Positions 25,901 through 36,700 of a stretch of DNA of 64,000 nt are shown one piece after another. Origin of the DNA: Marsupella aquatica (taxonomy: Eukaryota > Marchantiophyta); NCBI GenBank assembly GCA_973895155.1, contig OZ316892.1:19034001-19098000 (forward strand), in the 5' to 3' direction. The notes beneath the pieces were generated by a model. It had not been told where the DNA came from, ran no database searches, and saw nothing but the letters and a program-made list of their open reading frames with translations. Position numbers and translations under genes: made by a program. Within the stretch, counting starts at the first letter, position 1. Each line of letters opens with the position of its first letter.

Positions 25901-26290
25901 TGATGGGCCACTTGTTGGTAAGCCAAAGCTGATTGTTCTTCTTGCACAATAGGATGATAAAACCCCTAAGGAGAAAGTGCCTTCTGCCATGCCATGGAGG
26001 ATTGCCTTGTGGAGGGAGCCCCCCACTATCTTCCAATGGGCCACAAAGAATTCAACCGGGCCCCCATCTGGGCTAGGGCATTAGATGCCATAGTGTTGGA
26101 AGCTCTGTCAAGCTCATCAATGGTCAATGGTGAATTCAGCACAGCTTGATCCTCAGCTGTAAGGACCTCATTTAGGACTTCAAGCACTTGCGCTAGCTGG
26201 TCTGGAAGACAACCCTCAGGTCTACCAAGAATGTCCTTGAAGAAGTGGCTACCAAGGCCATTTCTTGCCATTCAAACACCAGCCCCCACA
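22980..26290 (-). mobile_element. LINE remnant B (ORF2 from RT start to zinc-knuckle end)
   Basis: Minus-strand fragments follow plant LINE ORF2 order from high to low coordinates. Positions 26,271-26,026 are the endonuclease-RT linker (LTIDELDRASNTMASNALAQ). Positions 26,036-25,674 are RT palm (KWPITLLNVTYKIGAKAFQL, then QQFAFLLGDNIHHSLL and an AFDE-like site). Positions 25,032-24,838 read GGHGLISIPTQFRALARRF. Positions 24,092-23,877 and 23,859-23,629 are linker. Positions 23,424-23,020 end in a QAIVCWNIWKDC block like the zf-RVT tail. Frameshifts and stops separate every block, so it is inactive. The endonuclease domain was not seen. It is a different copy from remnants A and C. Confidence 0.75.
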
Positions 26291-28499
26291 CCAACCACTC
26301 CTTGTTATCAAAGAGTCACTTGATGAATCTCTTTGTTCCTTGCAGCCAGATCTTTGAAAGACCTGAAAAACAACTTGGAGCACTTATCCTAGACTGCAAT
26401 CCACCTAGATTGTAGGATTTAGTCCATCCACCTAACACAATCCTTTGCTTTAATAGTTGCCTGGCTATCCTATAGGTTAGCTTCAAGATGTAGCTATGCC
26501 CAAGCCAGATTTTGCCTGAGAGTTGATTTTTTTAGCCATCTCTATATTGCCCAACGTTTTCCCTAGCTACAACCCATCTTCCTTGCAATCTTGATGCATA
26601 TGATAAGGAGTCATCTGGGAGTAGACCCCTTTGATCACAATTTGCCGCTTCCTCCATCCACATCTCGATAATTAAGCTCGTCGGTAAGTCCCCGGCAAAG
26701 TTGGCACCTAGTATTGAACTCGGGGGTCTCTTCCACGGAAGTGTCACATCATGTGCAACAAAGTATAGGGTCATTTAAATGGTTCTGAAGAAAGACTTTC
26801 AAAATTTTGTGGAAGAACAATAGGGTCCGTTAAATTTTTGGATGTGCTTTAAGGAACAATAGACCCTCATTAAATAGGTCATATTCCATGAATTTGTCTA
26901 AGAAAATTAGGGTTTTTAATGTCATGTACATGCATAGGCCACATGGCATGTTCTAATTGGTACACACGTGTACTCCCAAATAATAGTTATTTTAGCTATT
27001 TTCTCAAGAAAACAGCTAAAAGTATGCATGGGTGTCACTAGGGTTTGGGCCTTTATATTTAGGGGCTATGCAATTTCATGGGGCCTCAATTGTTGTTGCT
27101 ATTATTGGAGGGCTACAAAAGGTCTATGGAAGGGCGTACCCTATGGAGGCCATTGTGACTTTGGTAGGAATTGAGGGTTTGGTTTGGTTAGGTTAGGTTA
27201 GGCTAGGGTTTTTGGTATTCAAGTTTGAGCTTCAAGTCAGGGAGTTATGGGGCAGCCAACTTACTACCCAATTCCAATGTTCAATTTAAACACTTTGGAG
27301 CTTCAGGCAAAGGTCAAAAGTTAGAGCTAACTTGATGTCATAACAAGGTTGTGGAAGGACAATGTTGGCTAGGAGGACTGCCATTGGACCTTGGAGTGCA
27401 TTGCGGAGGTCTTAGAGCAAACTATTTGTTTGTCATGTATGTCCGTTGCTATCTATTTTGCTAGCGCTTGTTTAAATGTTCTTTTTTGTTTGGCTCAAGA
27501 TGATGACTATTTCTAATGTGGATGCGTGACAAGCGAAGGAAGACAATAAAACCAGGAAGGGAGGCTTGGTGAAGAAGGAATGCACAGCTTGAATTTTTAT
27601 ATTCGAGAAGTTTGTGTCTTGTATTGCCTTGTGTTATTTTTGGTGTTTGTTTATAATTGCAAATAGGAGTATTGCTAGTTATTTTGAAGAACAACTATGA
27701 TGTAATTTATTTATTTATATTTATTCTACTCCATCATTATCATAAAACCGTGAAAATGTCGTGATAAGCTCAATGTTGAGGTGTTCAATGCCCCACTCGT
27801 ATTGGGAGGACCTTTCTTTTGCATTCAAATGACCTATCATGAAGGTCACCTCTACTTCTACTCTGAGGCCATGAGCTAAAGCAAATGAGTTGTAAGTTCT
27901 CATTGGCTCAATTCCCCTCCATAATATGAAAATAATCCAGTCATGCAACGGTTTGTGAAGCAAGGTAGAGAATTGATGTCTTGAATGTAATAGGCAACCA
28001 ACATTGTCTAGTTTTCTACTCATAGTGTATGGTTCCCACCATGCTACACTATTTGAGAGTATAGAGAGCAACATAGACAAGTTGATGGTTGAACAACCAT
28101 AGAATAATATGTATAATTATTTAATTTAATGGTCTATGGACTATATAGGAGATGTAATTGCATTGAGTGTAAAAACAAAGCAAATTGAATGATTGCAAAA
28201 TTTTAGGCTGCAACTTATGAGATACTTATCTTTTCTTTATAAGTATTGTTTAATTCAGAACAAAACTTTACTTAGAGTTTTTAGGGGTAATTAAACACAG
28301 TAAAAAATGGTTGCTTTAAGTACATAAGGGCGAGAAACAAAATTCACTTATAAGTTAGAGGGTCTAGACCTAAAAACATCGCACGTGATGTAGGACCCTG
28401 CATACAGTGGACCCCCCGCCCCCAAGGTACTGAAAGCACCACATCTCGCCGTTGTGGAATCCACATTGAAAGTGTTTCCAACACAAGGTAATTTTCAAC
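26291..28499. other. Intergenic, no gene recognised
   Basis: Contains a short ggttaggttaggtta run at 27,186-27,207 and a 119-codon minus frame at 27,721-28,080 without family motifs. A B box-like cgagttcaatactagg is readable on the minus strand near 26,720 but lacks an A box. The stretch is probably decayed mobile DNA. Confidence 0.4.
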
Positions 28500-29760
28500 T
28501 CAACAACCCTGGAATCACTACCATTCAGTTTGATTACATTGGTCGGAATCTTTGTTGATGTTTTTGTTTTTCCTATCAACACTTTGTGTCTAGTTGTACA
28601 TAGCCAAGGTCCTCCTCTCTGCCCAATCAAGCCTTCTCTTTCCACGCCTTTGGAGGGGCCAACAAATACCTCACCCTTGCAAACACCACGGACCACAAGA
28701 TTTTCCAAAAAAATCAGATTGAGGCAAATAGGGCACAAGAGGAAGCAAATTACTGCCAAGAGCAAGGAGAAGAACAACACCAACAAGAGGTGGAGGAGCT
28801 GTTGCAGCAGCTGTTGGCACTACAAGCCAAGGAGCTAGCAATTGAGTAGGCACTGAAAGGGGAACTTAGGCCAACCCCACCAGCACAGGGAGCCAACTCC
28901 AAATCTCACAACACCACCAAACGGAACCAAAAGAGGGAGGCATCCTATTCACTACAGAGTACTGCATAGATGATCCCACCTGCTACTGTGTTGGAGGGGC
29001 AACCCCCATTCAATGGCCTATTGCATGCAAAGCTTGGGGCTAGGCCTAAGGAGCACAAACTCAGGGAATGTCGTGTAAAGAAATCCAACATGAGGTAAGG
29101 CCATATGCACACTAGGTTTATGCTCCTGCTTTGGATGGTGCACATGCCATCCAGAATCAAGAGGAGGTGGTTGGAATTGGGGGTTTGTCTATCAGAGTAC
29201 ACAATCCTCTTGTAGCATCCATTCCCACATCCATTACAAGCGATTCAAACGGGCTATCAAGTAAAGAGCGGTGTGGGGTGTGCCTTGATCACCCTGTTTC
29301 ATGAGAATCTACAAGCCAAACTCACCAAGAAAACGTATTGATCTCTATCTGATCTTCAACTTGCTAGACATCTCCTGCAAATGGATCGTTATATATGGGA
29401 GATGTCAATATGATCGAGGGGAGAAAGGATCAGAGAGTGGAACCACCAACATTGTGGCTGGCAGCAACCTGAGAGCCTGTTGTCACTTGAAGAGAAGAAT
29501 CCACATGGATGATTCGTTCCAACATTACCCCAAACACCTGAGGTTTTGTTGGGACTGTAAAAGGCAGCACTTTCACAATCCTCGCACTAAATTCAAGCTA
29601 GCTCTAGGGGGACCAGGTGATAAGACGGAACTGAATTCAAAATTCATCATCATTTCCATAATTTTACCTGACATTCCCCTGTTCGATCATGCTCCAATAT
29701 GTGCGACCATTTGCCCAGTCCAAGATGTTTGAAATTAGCTTGATTACATGGGTCAAAAGT
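28500..29760 (+). mobile_element. LINE remnant C (ORF1-like coiled coil and endonuclease)
   Basis: On the plus strand, about 28,720-28,850 encodes a Glu/Gln-rich coiled-coil-like segment (AQEEANYCQEQGEEQHQQ, then VEELLQQLLALQAKELAIE) resembling a LINE or gag ORF1. About 29,380-29,720 resembles an AP-like endonuclease: MGDVNMIEGR corresponds to the usual GDFN motif, and FDHAPI near 29,687 corresponds to the SDHxP box. Multiple stops and frame changes separate them. No RT follows, because the sequence decays after 29,760. The evidence is motif-level only. Confidence 0.5.
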
Positions 29761-31099
29761 GGTAGTGCAGTTGTTGACTGAGGCAAAGCTATCTAGAGCC
29801 TTGAGAGGTGATGCTTGAAGGAGGTGAACTTTGATGTCATCCCCTACGTTAATGTCAAATTGCACAACAAATAGAGCATTTGGGATTTCATTGTGCAAAG
29901 ACAAATTGGTCTCATTCTCCTGATTGTGAGCCACAATCTAGTTGCTAGCTAGCTTGACCAGAGTCAAATTTGAATCCTAGTACCACCTTGTTGCCCAAAA
30001 TCCTCTGGGTACCAGATTGCAAGACCTCCTTAGGAATGCAATGAATCACAGACTATGTTATCCACCGTAGGAGTTGAATCATGGCACTCTGTACCCTTGC
30101 ATAGATGACCATCGGGCAGCGCTGAGATCCCTTCATTCCGTGTGGAAGCCGTTGGATGGGCTGATGCTAATCCAAAGCATTTTTTGTAGTGCTCAGTTGC
30201 TCAACTTCTAATAAAAAAATTTCTCAATATATATCAAATTCAATTGGAGGAGCCATGTCTGGGAGTGCCAGCCGGCTGTAGGAAAAGGGCTGGAGCAACA
30301 AGGTTGAATGTGCAATGTGTGCTTTGTAATTAAACATTGGAGATAAGCCAACCCTGCAAATGCGCTAGATTGCGGTAGACGACGTCATCTTTGGGGGCTT
30401 GGTTGCCCACGCAATGTTGTTGACAACTCAAAAATGCAGTGAGAGAATTAAAAATGCAGCATGACGGGCGGCGGCCAGCTCATAGTAAGTTGAGGTTTTT
30501 TGACCCAAGGAGTGTCCCAGACTCCCAAGGTCCATGCTGATGACGTGGGCTGAAGTAGTGGTTTTCATCAACGTGCTAGTGATAGGGTGCCAAAATTTGG
30601 TGGAGTGGTCATCCCAGTGGTCGTGAGGTATCAGAAACACTACAAATTCAAAAACTGGTCCAAATGTTAGTAAAACACAAAGTTTGCAATGAGCATAGAG
30701 CTGCTGCAAAACGCAGGGTGTGTAAATCGTGTGATTACCCTGTGAAAAGCTTAGCGAGCTGTTAAGATAAGACACAGTCCAAGGTGAATGCGTAGTAGCG
30801 GTTATGAGTTGGCAGAGCCCCTCTGTTGCAAAAAGTGGTCAATGGAGGTTGAAATTTTTAACTTGAGGTCTGTAGCGTGTCAAGTGGTAAAAATGAGTGC
30901 ATGTAACACAATTCCCTCCCCACAAAAAAGCTAAGTGGTTGGCCTCAACAGACATACCCTCCGCAAAAGACGGAGTCCTACATTGGGACCAATCCACCCC
31001 GGGCCCGTCAATTGCAGCAGCCTCTCTCTACTTTGCATCTTTTAGTAAGGTGAACCTGAGTGAAGTGGAAATACAATTCAAGTTTGGTAGAATTTGTGA
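29761..31099. other. Intergenic, nothing recognised
   Basis: Short unsupported frames only (the longest is 115 codons on the minus strand at 30,428-30,775, with no motif). No clear repeats. Confidence 0.4.
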
Positions 31100-31720
31100 A
31101 AGTTATGAAAAGCTGAGTTCAGACCTCTACCCTCACTCCTGAAGTAAGTTGCATATATAACATGGTGTTGTATGGTGAATTCACCTTTCATATTTTGTCT
31201 TATTCAGAATTTTTGTGTCATGTATTTTTATTTCAATGTGCCTTATCAAAGGGCAGCCTTTGTGTCGTATATATTTTTAATTAATTTTTAGACCCCTTTA
31301 ATTTTAGATATTCTAGAGAATTTTGAACTTATTTTGGCAGCCCCCTTATAACTTTTAAAGTTTGTGATCTCTTAGAGATGAAACCAAGGGCTCCACGACT
31401 TGAACAAAGTATTCTCATGAGTGAGAGAAATGATTAGAGCTGAATAACATATTGTCTTAAGTTCCCCTCATGTCTTTCTTTCCTAAGTTTATGATTTTTA
31501 TTGAAACGAGTGTCATTCATAAGGCACATTGAATTAAGTGCACAAATAGTAGCATCGTTGTGTCATAAAACTTGACTCTACTTTTCATTGGTCATTGTGT
31601 TTTTCTTGGCAGGCACTTTACCTACATTATTTTATTCTTCTAGTTATGCTCTCATATTTTATTTACTCTCAGATCACTACAAGACAAAGAAAATCAAGCA
31701 TGTTCCAGGATGAGCAGGCT
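31100..31720 (+). repeat. Dispersed repeat family R2, copy 1
   Basis: Direct-orientation match to 58,390-59,060 over its whole length. Shared anchors in order are: attttgtcttattca; tatttttatttNaatgt; cccctttaa-ttt; tttcctaagtttatg then tttttattgaaa; tttgtgtcataaaa; cattggtca; and catgttccag-atgagca. It is AT-rich and non-coding. The class is unknown; the length (about 0.6 kb) and absence of visible terminal repeats leave solo LTR or non-autonomous element open. Confidence 0.65.
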
Positions 31721-32693
31721 ATACTATATAACATGCAAACATTTCCAATTCCTAATTCCCTTCTTGATTTTTCACTATGTAATTTTCATTGCATTTATGT
31801 GGACTAATGCACCGTTAAGATTGTCATATTGTGTTACTAGGACTTAATTGGCAATAATAGCCCAGTTTTTGCAATCCCTTTTGGGGGGCATTATTGGCCC
31901 ACATTGCCATGTAAACAGCAAGTTACTATATTCAGATATATGAAGCTAACTAAAGTACTTTCCTTTAACAAATAGTGAACAAAGATGACAAAGTAACAAT
32001 CAAACAGAAAAAGAGTGGCAAAGTATTTCTACAAAGAAGTGTGGCACTATACTAAATTTTCACTTGATAAAAAAACAATAATTGCACAGGATGACACTTA
32101 CAATAACATATGGTAACCAGTTCAGTGACGAGCCCCAATCTCTTGGGCAAGGGTATTTTGTGGCAAAAACTTGCCAAATTCCACCTCCCTTAAGGTTGCT
32201 ACTTTTGGTTAAAACCAATTCTCACCTAGCCATAGCCAAAATCTGTGATAGATATATAGTGCTATCTAACTATCAGAAATGAATCTAGCAAATATAGATA
32301 AGGAATGTTATTACCATCTTGTCGTTCACAGAACTAGGTGACTTTCCCTACCCTGCCTGAAAAGAAAACAAAAACAACCTTAGAGCATTCCCACATGGCA
32401 CGGGCCGGGAATGCCAAGCCAGGATGACTTCCAGCACGATTTTATTGTTTATGCCTTTTATCGTCCTCCAATGGTTGGCAGCAAAGTCAACCCAGTCCAG
32501 AGGCACGCCATAACTTGCCTCTTGCCATAACTATAGGAGCCTGCTCACTCACGCTAAACTGTGAGGATGTAGTGGACTGTGTCATCATGAGCACTCGATG
32601 CATCTGGAATTGTTGTTTTTGAGCTCAAGAGAGCAGAGTGAGCTTGCCTCGAGGTGGCAAGTGTGACCGGAAGGCAAGAAGCAAACAAGGAAC
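31721..32693. other. Intergenic with one dispersed-repeat copy
   Basis: Apart from the copy at 32,150-32,245 there is no recognisable feature. Confidence 0.4.
32150..32245 (-). repeat. Dispersed repeat (AGATCTCCC family), 3' portion
   Basis: Read on the minus strand it gives aaaagtagcaaccttaaggg then aggtggaatttggcaagttt then ttgccac. This matches the 3' part of the copies at 750-930 (+) and 63,575-63,740 (-). Confidence 0.6.
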
Positions 32694-33164
32694 CAACTGG
32701 CTTTGGACATTTGGCCAGGGGATGAGCCTACAACCGAGAGGTCTCGGGTTCAATCCCCACTCCACACGCAAGGGGTGTGGAGGGTATGTGTGTGTATGTG
32801 TGGGTGGGGTGTAGTGGTGGGAGCCCTGGTTTCTCCTCAGCCCCTGGTTGGCCCCATTTTGGGGCCATGTGGGTGGATGGTATATGTGTATATGTGTGGG
32901 TGGGGTGTACTGGTGGGAGCCCTGGTTTCTTCTCAGCCCCTTGTTGGCCCTGGTTCTCATGGGGCCCTGGTTCAACCCTCTTGTCAGCTTCCTGATCCCT
33001 AGGTATCATCCCCCCTGTTGGATCCCTAGGTATATCCCCCCTAGTGGGTGGATCCTTCGGTAAGCATCCTCCCTTTATGGCTACCCACACTGATGCATAT
33101 TCCAAAGTACAACGCCCTAACCTAGCTTGGATGGGTATACTTTGGGCTTTCAAGGCAAAAAAAC
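32694..33164 (+). mobile_element. tRNA-derived SINE, copy C (best preserved)
   Basis: The head carries an A box-like TTGGCCAGGGGATGAGCC (about 32,712) and a B box CGGGTTCAATCCCCAC (about 32,747), spaced as in tRNA-derived pol III promoters. The body contains a 96-base tandem duplication (gtgggtggggtgta-tggtgg at 32,800 and 32,896) and three gatccctaggtatc-type units near 32,995-33,060. The 3' end is ctttcaaggcaaaaaaa. Imperfect flanking repeats agaagcaaacaaggaac (32,677-32,693) and agaagcagcagaggaac (33,165-33,181), 13 of 17 identical, may be the target-site duplication. It sits 0.6 kb upstream of the HDS start codon. Confidence 0.7.
32800..32976. repeat. 96-bp tandem duplication inside SINE copy C
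   Basis: The segment from tgggtggggtgta through gggagccctggtttct and ctcagcccc is repeated at a 96-base period with a few differences. Confidence 0.8.
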
Positions 33165-33764
33165 AGAAGCAGCAGAGGAACATCGATTATATTAGTGATT
33201 GTGAAATCGTAGAGTGTGGTCGCCACGAATTCATAACGTACGTGGGAAGGTTGGGATTCTCTACCCTGTTAAGAGACCATCATTGGCCCGTTTGGAAGTG
33301 AGCAGTGATTTCAATGCTGGATGAAGACAAGTAGGCAAAGGATGTACTGCCTCTCCGAGCGGCGGAGAAGGATGGTGTGATGATTGTATGGCAATTGAGC
33401 CTCTCTCCTCAGCCGGTCAACAACAAGCCAATTCGGAGCTCGTTGTCGGGAGTGGGAGAATCGGATCGAGCATCCTCCGTCTCGGTGGGGATCTCTTTCC
33501 CCTCGTTTCGTTTTGTTGCCTTTGCCACACGACAAAGAGCCCTCCTTTCTGTCGGCGGTTCTTGCTGCGAAGATGACTATTCGTCACAAAGCAGAATCTA
33601 GCAGAGTAGTGTTTTTTCAATTCGTCGACATCGAGCTTCACGGAGTGTCTCCTCGAAGACTGGTGTGAATTGGGGAAGTTGGACGAGCTTCTGCGCTAAT
33701 TTCGTTTTTGGTTGAGGAGAATTTGAGGTTGAAGCGTTTTTGTTCGTCTAGCAGAGGAGTAAGA

Positions 33765-36700
33765 ATGCAGACCATGAACGCGCCTGCAGTGGCGCAGGGA
33801 CGAGTGGCCATACCGGCTGCTGCATTCTCCGGGTTGAAGAAGATGGATTCCATGCCGGGAGCTCTGCAGGTGCCTGCCGGACTCGGGAGGTTTTCCGCCA
33901 GGAGGATGGTGCAGGTCCGCAGAGCTCGGATTGCTGGCGTGCAGAATATGGCGCCGGAGCTGAAGAATCTGGAGATGGAGCCCGCGTCGAAAGGGAGCCC
34001 CCTTCTAGGTCTGTTGTTTCAGCCGTACCTTTTCTTTACAACAATGACTTCCAATCTGGACTGAGCATTGAGCCTTGAGCTGACAGAATTTTGAAGAATT
34101 CTTTACTTGTGAGCTTCCTTTTGGGTTCTGCTAGTAGATCGTTGTAGCCTCCTAATGTGCTGTTTTGAAAGGCCTCGTTTCAATTGATGCCTTAGTGGAG
34201 GTGGATGTATGAAGGGTGGACCAGTCCTCAAGCGCTACGGTAGTCTAACTTGGGTTATGTAGAAGCCCTTCGTCTTGTAATTCTTCTCGAAAAGGTGTGC
34301 AAAGGATCGGCCATGTGCGTAGAATTCATCGTGGCCAGAAAAGGATTCTAGAAGGACTTAAAAATTCTGTTTATGAAATTCGTATCGGTGTATGCTGATG
34401 TGTTTGGGAATAAGTGCAGTGCCTCGCCAAAAGTACTGCGAGTCCATCTACAAGACTGTCCGCCGGAAGACCAGAACGGTGATGATTGGAAATGTGGCAG
34501 TCGGTAGTGAGCATCCTATTCGGGTGCAAACCATGACCACGACCGACACCAAGGATGTGGCTGGCACTGTTGATCAAGTATGTGGGCGTTCCACAGACAA
34601 ACCTTCTACATGATTTGGCATATCAAGAAGAAATCTTGGTTGAATCAAATAGATGTATGAGTCACCACAGCTGCAACTATTTACATTTGGCCGGCCTTCA
34701 CCTTGACCACCTCATATTGGTCACGGAAACCTTCTGGATGTCGGTCGTAGATTTGAGTTTGAACGATGCAGCCTTCTCTCCAACTGAGTTCCCTTGTCAC
34801 TTTCTCAATCCTGGGTTATATTACTTGTCAATCCTGCGCAGGTAATGAGAGTTGCCGACCAAGGATGCGATATTGTCCGTATTACAGTCCAAGGTAAAAA
34901 GGAAGCAGACAAATGCTACGACATCAAGAACACCCTTGTACAGAAAGGGTACGCACGAAATCTTCTACCCTATTGCATGACTTTTCCATGCCTCTGAATT
35001 TACCTCAAGCATGTCCACAGCTTCGAAAGCTTCTCCCTTATATACCTTGCTCATCCTATCTCTATCCCGATGCTTACAGAATTGTCATTGTGTCTGTTGT
35101 AACAGTTATAACATTCCACTTGTGGCCGATATCCATTTTGCTCCTACCATAGCTATGAGAGTTGCAGAATGCTTCGACAAAATTCGGATCAACCCCGGAA
35201 ACTTCGGTAAGTAGCTGTGATTAACTTCAAGGTCTTCGGAATACTCAATGAGACCATGTACTTTGTACGAAGATGGAGAGTTTATTGATCGATAGAGATC
35301 CAGCTGGGGTGGCTCTTGACGTTCGTTTCTTGATTCGCCTTGATCGGCCTTTCTGGACTGTGCTAGCAGTTGAAGCTTGAACACAATGAGCCAACTTGCA
35401 TTGTGGGGAGACCTTCGTTTTCTGGCCCTTAACTGAACGGATGGCATTCAAACATGGCTGAGAATTTTATGCCTCAACCTCCTCACGAGGCAGGCCTGAC
35501 GGCATATATACTAGTGAACCAAGGGCAAGGGCTAGGAACTTTCCGGCCATTGAGTTCATGGCCTGTGGAGTCGAAATAAGACAAAATGAGGCAGGGCCGC
35601 TAAAGCTGGGCCCAGTGACACCTAGTTGCAGCAAATTAGGGAGAACTCAGGGCCTCAAAGAAAGGACTGCTTTCATGCAAGATGGCTCTAAGCACGGGCC
35701 TGCTATGGTTACTGACTGAAGCTTTTGTGCACTTGTGCAGCTGATCGTAGAGCCCAATTTGAGACACTAGAATACACTGAGGAAGACTATCAACTGGAAC
35801 TTGAACACATTGAGAAGGTGTTTACTCCTCTAGTCCTAAAGTGTAAGGAATACGGCAGAGCAATTCGAATTGGCACTAACCACGGAAGTTTGTCAGACAG
35901 GATCATGAGCTACTATGGCGATTCTCCACGTGGAATGGTAGGTTTCGAAGATGAAATTTGTCTTGTTGTGATTTCCTTCTTGAATCGGTCAATTTCCATC
36001 TGCCGTGGCGGTGAATTTTATGTTGCTTGTATTGGTATCTGGGTCAGGGAGGATTTTAAAAGAAACTCGGTCGGTTACGAGTATCCCCAAGACTGATTGG
36101 TATTAGAGGAAGCCGTGGTTTGTGCAACACATCAGCACTGTCATGTTTTCGTGTACATGAATTCAAGTATGCATCTGGGTTGTACAGGTGGAATCAGCTT
36201 TCGAATTTGGAAGAATTGCCAGGAAATTGGACTTCCACAACTTCGTTTTCTCAATGAAAGCCAGCAATCCAGTGGTTATGGTTCAAGCATACCGACTTCT
36301 GGTATCAGAGATGTATGTCAATGGATGGGATTACCCTCTTCACTTGGGTGTCACAGAGGCTGGAGAAGGGGAAGATGGTCGCATGAAGTCTGCCATTGGT
36401 ATCGGGGCCCTTTTGCAGGTACATCTGAAAAGTTCTATCGTGTAATATTCTAGATTTTTTGATATTATTTATTTGGCTGGATGTTATTACTTTTTGAGGA
36501 GAATAGTTTGTGTAACATTCTGGACTTTTATGCACTAGAACCCTTGTTGTTAGTGTGATTTGCATTCCTAGGCAAGTGCAAGCATAGGTCTGCTCAATTT
36601 TACCATGGCCATGGTCTTCAAAATTCTTCACGCTTCCTAGTACACCCAGATGGTGACGTCCATTCTCAATTGCTTCCATGTTACAGGATGGGTTAGGAGA

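Noticed and set aside
26690-26740. cgagttcaatactagg on the minus strand as a possible SINE B box
   Set aside because: No A box upstream and no match to the three SINE copies elsewhere in the window.
27186-27207. ggttagg-like run resembling telomeric repeat
   Set aside because: Only three to four GGTTA units, not the plant TTTAGGG unit; treated as a microsatellite.
32728-33183. 151-codon minus frame and matching plus frames
   Set aside because: Lies inside the SINE and its tandem duplication; duplicated peptide blocks reflect the DNA repeat.
33708-33764. In-frame upstream extension of HDS
   Set aside because: Begins at TTG, not ATG, in a plant nuclear gene; the ATG at 33,765 is the first usable start.
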